DNA of 8,420 nucleotides from an uncultured Porphyromonadaceae bacterium (GTDB lineage: Bacteria; Bacteroidota; Bacteroidia; Bacteroidales; Muribaculaceae). Position 1 is the first letter of the stretch. Each line of letters starts with the position of its first letter. The position numbers and the translations under genes are program-made. The notes beneath the pieces were generated by a model that did not search any database, was not told where the DNA came from, and saw only the letters and a list, made by a program, of their open reading frames with translations. The stretch spans positions 1-8,420 of the forward strand of contig UROS01000101.1 of assembly GCA_900549445.1 (NCBI GenBank), read 5' to 3'. Positions 1-5,266 of this stretch are shown here, piece after piece.

Positions 1-58
1 AAAAATATAGGGCTATTCAGAACGAGGATTTTTGCACTTCGTTATTGAATCTTCACTC

Positions 59-745
59 TTAAGGCTTCAGCAGCTGAATGAGTTCGGCCACGCCTTCGGT
101 GGCGGGCTTGGCTATTACGGTGACTCCCGCAGGGACGGCCGCCGGCTTCGGGTCGATATAATATACAGGAACTCCGCGCCTTACGTAATGCAGAAGGCTT
201 GCCGCCGGATACACAACAAGCGACGTGCCGATCACCACAAATATATCCGCCTCTTCTGTCCATTCGATCGCCCGCTCGATGTTGGGCACTGCCTCCTGGA
301 AAAACACTATATGGGGGCGCACGGGGTCACCGTAGCGGTCGCGGGTGGCGGGCGAAGTCTCGAGGTGTTCCTCGTCGAGAGTATACACGCGGGTCTCGTC
401 GGTCATCGAGCGCACTTTCATCAGCTCGCCGTGGAGATGGAGGATGCGCGAAGATCCGGCGCGCTCGTGGAGGTCGTCGACGTTCTGCGTAATCACGTAG
501 GTGTCATACCATTTCTCAAGTTCAACGAGCCCAAGATGGGCGGCGTTGGGGCTGCAGGTGAGCAGCTGTCGGCGCCGGTCGTTGTAAAACTGATGCACGA
601 GGGCGGGATTGCGCATGAAACCCTCGGCGCTGCAGACATCCATCACGTTGTGGTTCTCCCAAAGTCCGTCGGCGTCGCGGAAGGTTGAGATGCCGCTTTC
701 GGCGCTGATGCCCGCGCCGGTTGAGATCACTAATTTCTTTTTCAT
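59..745 (-). CDS. cobB: Sir2-family NAD-dependent protein deacylase (class III/CobB-like), lacking zinc cysteines
   Basis: A 228-residue sirtuin, predicted to be a cytosolic enzyme that removes acyl groups from lysine using NAD. Visible landmarks are the NAD-binding GAGISAESGI (residues 10-19), FRD (22-24), TQNVDD (86-91), catalytic His105 in HLHG, and IGTS (172-175). Tyr54 and Arg57 in the FYNDRR segment match the Tyr-x-x-Arg pair that in SIRT5 and E. coli CobB reads acidic acyl groups, so desuccinylase or demalonylase activity is inferred. The small domain after HLHG (about residues 107-142) contains no cysteine, so the usual Cys4 zinc site is absent; from memory this is common in Bacteroidota sirtuins. 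The length is normal for the compact bacterial form. The start ATG overlaps the tadA stop as ATGA, so translation is probably coupled to tadA. No convincing terminator is seen in the 58 nt downstream. Family assignment is firm; the substrate is inferred. Confidence 0.95.
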   Translation of the reverse strand: MKKKLVISTGAGISAESGISTFRDADGLWENHNVMDVCSAEGFMRNPALVHQFYNDRRRQLLTCSPNAAHLGLVELEKWYDTYVITQNVDDLHERAGSSRILHLHGELMKVRSMTDETRVYTLDEEHLETSPATRDRYGDPVRPHIVFFQEAVPNIERAIEWTEEADIFVVIGTSLVVYPAASLLHYVRRGVPVYYIDPKPAAVPAGVTVIAKPATEGVAELIQLLKP

Positions 746-1194
746 GACTTACTTAAGCGTTTCTTTTTAAAAAATTCGGTCACGAGCGCCCCGCACTCGT
801 CGGCGAGCACACCCGCTGTCACGGTGGCCTTCGGATGAAAAGGGGAGCGGGCCACAAAGGTATTGTAGCCGCGCTTGGGGTCGGGGGTACCGTATACAAT
901 GCGCCCGATCTGGCTCCAGCCTATGGCGCCTGCACACATCAGACACGGCTCCACGGTAACGTAGAGCGTGCAGTCGGTCAGGTACTTGCCTCCGAGCGTG
1001 CCGGCCGCGGCGGTGAGCGCCAGCATCTCGGCATGGGCCGACACGTCGGTCATCTGTTCGGTCATGTTGTGGCCGCGGCCTACCACCGTGCCCCGCTTCG
1101 AGACCACAACGGCGCCGATGGGCACCTCGTCGGCCTCCATGGCGCAACGTGCCTCCGCGAGCGCCATGCGCATATATCTTTCATCATCTTCCAT
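742..1194 (-). CDS. tadA: tRNA adenosine(34) deaminase TadA
   Basis: A 150-residue zinc deaminase that converts adenosine to inosine at the wobble position of tRNA (tRNA-Arg ACG), allowing decoding of additional codons. The signature HAE (His54, Glu56) and PCLMC (Cys84, Cys87) supply the zinc ligands and the proton-shuttle Glu. Asn43 in GHN and the DPKRGY segment (105-110) are also typical. The reading frame is open upstream to 1344, but I chose the Met at 1194 because the family begins at this point (MEDDERYMRMALAEA) and because a consensus -7 box (1199-1206) lies 4 nt upstream. The extra 50 residues would cover that promoter and the divergent rnz start. First gene of an operon with the sirtuin, sharing a 4-nt overlap. 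The deaminase and its start are well supported. Confidence 0.96.
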   Translation of the reverse strand: MEDDERYMRMALAEARCAMEADEVPIGAVVVSKRGTVVGRGHNMTEQMTDVSAHAEMLALTAAAGTLGGKYLTDCTLYVTVEPCLMCAGAIGWSQIGRIVYGTPDPKRGYNTFVARSPFHPKATVTAGVLADECGALVTEFFKKKRLSKS

Positions 1195-1198
1195 ACCG

Positions 1199-1206
1199 CA
1201 AATATA
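1199..1206 (-). promoter_or_regulatory. tadA-sirtuin promoter, -7 box (TATATTTG)
   Basis: The minus strand reads TATATTTG, an exact match to the Bacteroidota -7 consensus TAnnTTTG. Four nt separate it from the tadA ATG, so a start site 5-7 nt past the box would fall at or next to the A of ATG, predicting a leaderless message. The -33 position (about 1227-1230) reads GTGC, a weak match to TTTG. Confidence 0.7.
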
Positions 1207-1247
1207 ACGCTTTTCGCGGCGTTTCGGCACCGCTGCCTGCGTTTTTA

Positions 1248-1279
1248 TTTGCCCAATTCGGCAAAATTCCATAATTTTG
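1248..1279 (+). promoter_or_regulatory. rnz promoter (TTTG-N20-TAATTTTG)
   Basis: TTTG at 1248-1251 and TAATTTTG at 1272-1279 are separated by 20 bp, a full match to the Bacteroidota -33/-7 layout (TTTG, 19-21 bp, TAnnTTTG). The -7 box ends 5 nt before the rnz ATG at 1285, so the message should be leaderless or have only a few leader bases. It is divergent from the tadA promoter, and the two -7 boxes are about 65 bp apart. Confidence 0.8.
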
Positions 1280-1284
1280 GGGCT

Positions 1285-2202
1285 ATGGCAAAATTTCAGG
1301 TCAACATACTCGGATGCGGATCCGCCACCCCGACGCGGCGGCATCAGCCATCATGTCAGGTTGTGGACTTCCGCGACAAACTCTTCATGATTGACTGCGG
1401 CGAGGGTGCCCAGCGGCAATTCCGCATGATGGGGCTCAAATTCTCGCGCCTGCGCCATATTTTCATATCCCACCTCCACGGCGACCACCTTTTCGGGCTC
1501 CCGGGACTTCTATCCACCATGGATCTCCATCAGGAAGAGGGAACCGTCACGATCCATATCTTTCCCGACGGCGCGCGTCTGCTGCGCGACTGGCTCGGAT
1601 ATTTCTGCCACGGCGGAGGAATGAAGATCGAATACGACATCATAACCCCCGGCGAGCGCCGGATTATTTACGAGGATCACGCCCTCACCGTGGAGACCTT
1701 CCCCCTCTACCACCGCACTGACTGCACGGGATTCATATTCCGCGAAAAACCTAAACCCCGGCACATCAACGGCGAGATGGCGCGGTTCTACAACGTGCCC
1801 CTCTATATGATGCAGCGTCTCCGCGACGGTGAGGATTACGTGACGCCCGAAGGGGAAACAATCCCCAATGCGCGACTCACATCCGACCCCGACCCGGCGG
1901 TAAGCTATGCTTACTGCTCCGACACCGCCTTCGACCCCCGTGTGGCCGACTCCGTACGCGGTGTCGACACCGTTTACCACGAGGCCACCTACGACGACTC
2001 GCTCACCGCCACCGCCGCCGAGCGCGGGCACTCAACGGCGCGACAGGCGGCGCGCATAGCCGCCCTCGCTGGGGCAAAACGCTTGATAATCGGCCATTTC
2101 TCCAAGCGCTATAATTCCGAAGAGATTCTCCTCGCCCAGGCCCGTGAGGAATTCCCCGCCGTAACCCTCGCCGACGAAGGTCTGAGGGTGGATTTGCTGT
2201 GA
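1285..2202 (+). CDS. rnz: Ribonuclease Z (tRNA 3'-endonuclease)
   Basis: A 305-residue metallo-beta-lactamase-fold nuclease that removes 3' trailers from tRNA precursors. The zinc motif HLHGDH is at residues 63-68. The other expected ligands and catalytic residues are visible: His143, Asp213 in CSDTAF, HEAT (232-235), His249 in GHST and His271 in GHFSKRY. Between about residues 152 and 200 is the insert with the flexible tRNA-binding arm, typical of the short RNase Z form. Start: the frame is open upstream to 835, but that extension is antisense to tadA and crosses both promoters. MAKFQVNILGCGSATPT is the family N-terminus, and the -7 box sits just before it. It is divergent from tadA, another tRNA-maturation gene. 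Identity is secure. Confidence 0.97.
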   Translation: MAKFQVNILGCGSATPTRRHQPSCQVVDFRDKLFMIDCGEGAQRQFRMMGLKFSRLRHIFISHLHGDHLFGLPGLLSTMDLHQEEGTVTIHIFPDGARLLRDWLGYFCHGGGMKIEYDIITPGERRIIYEDHALTVETFPLYHRTDCTGFIFREKPKPRHINGEMARFYNVPLYMMQRLRDGEDYVTPEGETIPNARLTSDPDPAVSYAYCSDTAFDPRVADSVRGVDTVYHEATYDDSLTATAAERGHSTARQAARIAALAGAKRLIIGHFSKRYNSEEILLAQAREEFPAVTLADEGLRVDLL

Positions 2203-2265
2203 GTGGCTCTAATCGTATAACGTATTAAAATTAAAAATACTCCAGCGTCGGCTCGAAAATATAAA

Positions 2266-2297
2266 CAGCCGCGCCCCCGGTTTTCGGGGCGCGGCTG
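2266..2297 (-). terminator. Intrinsic terminator in the rnz / lipoprotein convergent gap
   Basis: A perfect 12-bp GC-rich stem (2266-2277 with 2286-2297) closes an 8-nt loop. Read on the minus strand it lies 23 nt past the lipoprotein stop and is followed by the U-rich GTTTATATTTTC, so it should end the lipoprotein transcript. On the plus strand, after rnz, no U tract follows. It may still stall or protect the rnz message, but it is not a canonical terminator in that direction. Confidence 0.8.
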
Positions 2298-2320
2298 ACT
2301 GTTAGCCTTAGTAAGGAGAA

Positions 2321-4045
2321 TCAGAATGCGAGTACGCCGCGGACATTACCTTTGCCGATGATGTCGTAGCTCATGTTGAGCACGATGTCGTTGGCGGTAA
2401 CCATCTGACGCACACGCGGCCCGATCGCATCAATACGGAAGTTGTAGGCCGGTGAGTATGACGACGACCAAAGCGCATTTTCCGAGCCTACGAAACGGTC
2501 TCTTTCCTTGGTGAGGAACTTGCTCATGGCCCGTTCGAAATTTGCATTGACGCTCGGCGAGCAGGAAGCGGGCCAGGTGTAGTTAAGCTCGCCCACGTAG
2601 CCGTCGGAGGGATCTGCCTCGAGCAGAGAGAGGTTGGTGTCGACTTTGCCTACGTTGCGCAGCAGGTCGAGCAGCTGACCCATTGAGGGGAGGAACCAGC
2701 CGGTGGTGGAGGAGGGCACGGCAACGTTCTCGTTCAGCCAGTCGATGGCGGTCATACACTGATAGTAGCCTGCGGCGATCTCATCGCTGCGGCGCTCGCG
2801 CAGTATCTCGTTGTAGCGCAGACCGTCCAGGTCATTGTTGTCCATCTCGTAGCATTTCTCCTTGCTTTCGGTGTCGCCGATAACCGGGAGCACCAGGCCG
2901 GGGAAATCATCGCTCTCCACGTGGTCGAAGAAACGTCCGGCTCCATCGTCGGCCGAAACAGGATATGCGTCCTGCCAGGGGAAATAGTCCTTGGATTTGA
3001 CCAGGCCCATCTTGGCAGAGATTACGTGGGCGTGGTTCTTGCCGAGTTCCTTTTCCCGTTCGGAGAAGCGGGCCGGGTCGACATTGAAAATGAAACCGGC
3101 CACTCCGGCGGGTACAGTCTTCATGCCGGCCGCAGTCTCAACAGGGAGGATGGATCCGTCGCGGTAGTAGATGTCGCCGACCTGCAGGTCGCGCTTGCCT
3201 CCGTCGGCAGCGCCGGCGCCTATCTTCACGATGTTGAGTTCGCCTGCTTTCGAATCGGCGAGGCTTACCTCGGATTTGTCGGTGGTTTCGCCGTCGGTAT
3301 ACTCGATTTCAAGCTTCGAAGCGGAGCCGGCGGTGTGGAAAAACGCATCCACACCCGCAGCTGTCGAGGGCACGGCTGCCGCGCCGTCGAGAGTATAGGC
3401 GGTGGCTGTGGCGCTTCCGGGAGTGGTGTACCGGAATCCGGTGGAGGTTGTGTAGGCCGTTCCGCCGGGAAGGCTCCACGATGTAAGCGAGAGCATATGG
3501 TCGGCGGCGGCAGTGAGAACCACGGTGTTGAGATTGGTCTTCGAGCCGGTTGCGGTGGCCTTCGCTATCACTATGTCGTAGGGGCGGATTGCGGTGTCGA
3601 AATCCTTCTGGTCGGCGGGAAGAGTGATGTTGTCATCGAGGCGTCCGAAGAAATCGGCGGCTGTGGAAGCCGTCGGCGTAACCATAGCGGTAGCGGAAGC
3701 GTTGTAGGGTGCGTACACGAAGAGGTCGCCGCCTGCGGCCTTGGCCGGTGTCGCCGTTTTCCAGATTTTACCGTTGTAGGTTAGCTCGATGTTGTCGGCT
3801 ACTATGGCGCCGTCCTTCACTATGTAGAGACCGGCCTTGTCGCCCGTCTTGAAGCCCGGAACAAAAGTGGTGCTCTCGCCGGTCTTGAAGCCGTTGTCGG
3901 TCATCCGGAGTTCGAATTCATATGCGAATTCTTCCTCTATCGGAGGAGCGGGAGGGGTTGGCTCGTCGTTCTTGTCGGAAGAACAGCTTGAAAAACATAC
4001 TATAGCCGAAAGGCATAGCGTGCTGAATGAAAGATATTTCTTCAT
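2321..4045 (-). CDS. Surface lipoprotein, fimbrillin-like N-terminal half plus C-terminal FISUMP/DUF1566-like domain
   Basis: A 574-residue protein with a lipoprotein signal peptide: positive start MKKY, hydrophobic 5-18, lipobox FSSC with Cys21. The sequence after the Cys, SSDKNDE, is acidic, like the Bacteroidota signal that sends lipoproteins to the cell surface, and a Pro/Glu-rich linker follows. Residues about 40-275 resemble fimbrillin/Mfa-like repeats: FVPGFKTGDKAGLYI, an N..Y...W strand motif (IELTYNGKIWK) and LFVYAPYN. Residues about 287-574 resemble the FISUMP/DUF1566-type module: GDIYYRDG, GFIFNVDPARF, TGWFLPSMGQLLDLL (448-462), LWSSSYSP (525-532) and a terminal VRGVLAF. The frame is open to 4144, but the start at 4045 begins the signal peptide. 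It has its own promoter and terminator, so it is probably monocistronic. A surface adhesin or pilus-related accessory protein is inferred; the ligand is unknown. Domain names are by eye and moderately sure; lipoprotein status is strong. Confidence 0.82.
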   Translation of the reverse strand: MKKYLSFSTLCLSAIVCFSSCSSDKNDEPTPPAPPIEEEFAYEFELRMTDNGFKTGESTTFVPGFKTGDKAGLYIVKDGAIVADNIELTYNGKIWKTATPAKAAGGDLFVYAPYNASATAMVTPTASTAADFFGRLDDNITLPADQKDFDTAIRPYDIVIAKATATGSKTNLNTVVLTAAADHMLSLTSWSLPGGTAYTTSTGFRYTTPGSATATAYTLDGAAAVPSTAAGVDAFFHTAGSASKLEIEYTDGETTDKSEVSLADSKAGELNIVKIGAGAADGGKRDLQVGDIYYRDGSILPVETAAGMKTVPAGVAGFIFNVDPARFSEREKELGKNHAHVISAKMGLVKSKDYFPWQDAYPVSADDGAGRFFDHVESDDFPGLVLPVIGDTESKEKCYEMDNNDLDGLRYNEILRERRSDEIAAGYYQCMTAIDWLNENVAVPSSTTGWFLPSMGQLLDLLRNVGKVDTNLSLLEADPSDGYVGELNYTWPASCSPSVNANFERAMSKFLTKERDRFVGSENALWSSSYSPAYNFRIDAIGPRVRQMVTANDIVLNMSYDIIGKGNVRGVLAF

Positions 4046-4161
4046 ACAATAAAAATTAGGATGCTGATTGGTGAAAAAATAATTGAAAATAATATGTCTG
4101 CCATTTGTGGCAAAATGCTTCAATATTCTCTTCTGATACAACAAATATTGGTTTTAAAGCG

Positions 4162-4193
4162 CAAATATAATAACAAAAAGCATACAAACCAAA
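4162..4193 (-). promoter_or_regulatory. Lipoprotein gene promoter (TTTG-N20-TATATTTG)
   Basis: On the minus strand TTTG (4190-4193), a 20-bp spacer and TATATTTG (4162-4169) form a full Bacteroidota promoter. Transcription should begin near 4156, giving an AT-rich leader of about 110 nt before the ATG at 4045. No Shine-Dalgarno sequence is seen; the sequence before the start is AT-rich. Confidence 0.78.
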
Positions 4194-4303
4194 TAAAATT
4201 CTTATCACCGACCACTCATTAAAAAATACTTTGAAACTTGAAGAATATGTTGACACTCATTTTTATTTTATAATTGTGTGATAAAATGCTTATAAACAGC
4301 TTG

Positions 4304-4418
4304 TTGTAGGGGCGCTATATTTAGCGCCCGCAGAATCAAAAGCATATTCTACCCGGAACAATATGATGCTGAAAGAAAATGCCGGACCCGGCGGGCGCTA
4401 AATATAGCGCCCCTACAA
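4304..4418. repeat. REPIN-like element: two REP units in perfect 28-bp inverted repeat
   Basis: Positions 4304-4331 and 4391-4418 are exact reverse complements (28 of 28) separated by 59 bp. Each arm carries GTAG followed at once by its own hairpin: GGGCGCTA, loop TATT, TAGCGCCC in the left arm (GTAG at 4306-4309), with the mirror image on the right. GTAG next to a short palindrome is the hallmark of REP sequences mobilised by RAYT (TnpA-REP) transposases, and two REPs in opposite orientation define a REPIN. The spacer is partly self-complementary too (4341-4348 with 4360-4370), so the whole 115 nt could form one long hairpin. It occupies the non-coding stretch between the 3' end of the GYF_2/CD225 gene and the lipoprotein promoter. 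The structure is certain; the REPIN identity is inferred. Confidence 0.82.
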
Positions 4419-4488
4419 TACTTTGATTATAAGTTATTTATCGCATCTGTTTGCGGATTTATTTAAACCGCGTTGTAATATAACAAAA

Positions 4489-4523
4489 AACCGGCGCCCG
4501 GACAAGAGATCCGGCCGCCGGTT
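4489..4523 (-). terminator. Intrinsic terminator of the GYF_2/CD225 gene
   Basis: On the minus strand AACCGGCG pairs with CGCCGGTT, continuing after one mismatch with a further 5-bp stem around a 7-nt loop. A run of six T residues and TTGTTATA follow. It lies about 18 nt past the stop codon, a textbook Rho-independent terminator. Confidence 0.88.
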
Positions 4524-4540
4524 CTATTCGTTGTGTATGT

Positions 4541-5023
4541 TTACTTAACGATAAACATTATAATATTTACGACCAGACCTAAAGCTGCGAAGCCGAAAGC
4601 CCAGTAGCTGTTTGTTTTGGCATCCTTGCTCGCCTGGAAGGCAGCGTCATACAGACCCTGATACTCGTACTTTTTCACGTTGTTGGCCTTCACGATGGCA
4701 ATAATGCCGAAAATTGCGCCGATGCACGAAAACAGGAATCCGCACACGGTCGATATGATGGCCAGCGAGAGATTAGTCTCGATAGGCTGTCCGGTGTAAG
4801 CCTGACCGCCGGCCGACTGAGGCCCGGTATAAGGCTGGCCGCCGTTAAACTGTTGAGGGCCGCCGTTGAGCATCTCGGCGATTTCCGGCACTGTGAATGC
4901 TGCCGCCCAGTTAGGCATCCCTTCCGCCCAGATCATCGATTGAGGGTTGAGACCGTAGTTCCGCAGCTGTTCCTTCGGCATCGGGCCCATCTGCTGGTTG
5001 TTGTACATAATGTAATACATCAT
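4541..5023 (-). CDS. Small membrane protein, GYF_2 (DUF4339) plus CD225/dispanin-like domain
   Basis: A 160-residue protein. Residues about 1-50 form a GYF_2/DUF4339 domain (MYYIMYNNQQMGPMPKEQL, then Trp32 and Trp39), a small fold thought to bind peptides. Residues 54-82 are a Gly/Pro/Gln-rich linker with YTG repeats. The C-terminal part has two membrane segments (about 85-111 and 139-159) flanking a loop with KANNVKKYEYQG, the arrangement of CD225/TM233 (dispanin) proteins. The GYF face would therefore sit in the cytosol next to the inner membrane. This architecture is frequent in Bacteroidota; its function is not established. The start is ATG at 5023 or the adjacent ATG at 5020, with only Met1 at stake. 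Its own promoter and terminator make it monocistronic, divergent from the transporter gene. Domains confident; role unknown. Confidence 0.88.
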   Translation of the reverse strand: MMYYIMYNNQQMGPMPKEQLRNYGLNPQSMIWAEGMPNWAAAFTVPEIAEMLNGGPQQFNGGQPYTGPQSAGGQAYTGQPIETNLSLAIISTVCGFLFSCIGAIFGIIAIVKANNVKKYEYQGLYDAAFQASKDAKTNSYWAFGFAALGLVVNIIMFIVK

Positions 5024-5054
5024 GGCTTTTTCAAGTTTTATGGTTAGTTAAGCG

Positions 5055-5062
5055 CAAATTTA
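5055..5062 (-). promoter_or_regulatory. GYF_2/CD225 gene promoter, -7 box (TAAATTTG)
   Basis: The minus strand reads TAAATTTG, an exact TAnnTTTG match, 31 nt upstream of the start codon. This implies a leader of about 25 nt. The -33 position (near 5083-5086) reads TTCA, a poor match, so this promoter is recognised mainly by its -7 box. Confidence 0.65.
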
Positions 5063-5126
5063 AATAAAAAAGATGACAGTTGTGAATTTTTGAGCGTAAA
5101 TTACAAATTTTGTCCCAAAACTTACT

Positions 5127-5149
5127 GCATACGGTTATTGTCTGTATGC
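5127..5149. promoter_or_regulatory. Candidate operator: GCATAC-N11-GTATGC dyad over the -33 element
   Basis: GCATAC (5127-5132) and GTATGC (5144-5149) are perfect inverted half-sites 11 bp apart, spanning the TTG at 5138-5140. A dimeric repressor bound here would block the sugar transporter promoter. No regulator gene adjoins, so the cognate factor is unknown. Six-bp half-sites can occur by chance. Confidence 0.4.
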
Positions 5150-5167
5150 GGATTTTGCTTAACTTTG
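5138..5167 (+). promoter_or_regulatory. Sugar transporter promoter (TTG-N19-TAACTTTG)
   Basis: TTG at 5138-5140 and TAACTTTG at 5160-5167 are 19 bp apart and fit the Bacteroidota promoter. Transcription should start near 5173, leaving a leader of about 94 nt before the ATG at 5267. A dyad (5127-5149) overlaps the -33 element. Confidence 0.75.
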
Positions 5168-5266
5168 CAGTCAGACTCATGCGGTTCCCGTGAAAAACCA
5201 ATCCGGAAATCACTCTTAACCATGAATATCAACTTAACAATAATAATCTCTAACTAAAAACTTAAA

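Noticed and set aside
1..58. Terminator for the tadA-sirtuin operon
   Set aside because: Only a 5-bp AACGA/TCGTT pairing is visible, with no convincing U tract on the minus strand.
32..688. 218-codon plus-strand open frame opposite the sirtuin
   Set aside because: Antisense shadow of a gene with intact sirtuin motifs; no promoter and no recognisable family in the plus frame.
835..1284. 150-residue N-terminal extension of RNase Z
   Set aside because: It is antisense to tadA and runs across both divergent promoters. The RNase Z family begins at the Met at 1285.
2266..2297. Canonical terminator for rnz on the plus strand
   Set aside because: The stem is strong but no U tract follows in the plus direction; it is assigned to the convergent lipoprotein gene.
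2921..3784. 287-codon plus-strand open frame within the lipoprotein gene
   Set aside because: Gly/Val/Arg-rich translation typical of an antisense shadow. The minus frame has a lipobox, promoter and terminator.
4056..4256. 66-codon minus-strand open frame upstream of the lipoprotein
   Set aside because: It covers the lipoprotein promoter and leader, is AT-driven, and has no promoter or start context of its own.
4304..4418. Invertible promoter segment of the Bacteroidales type
   Set aside because: The 59 bp between the arms contain no TAnnTTTG box on either strand, and the span is shorter than known invertible promoters. A REPIN explains GTAG plus internal hairpins better.
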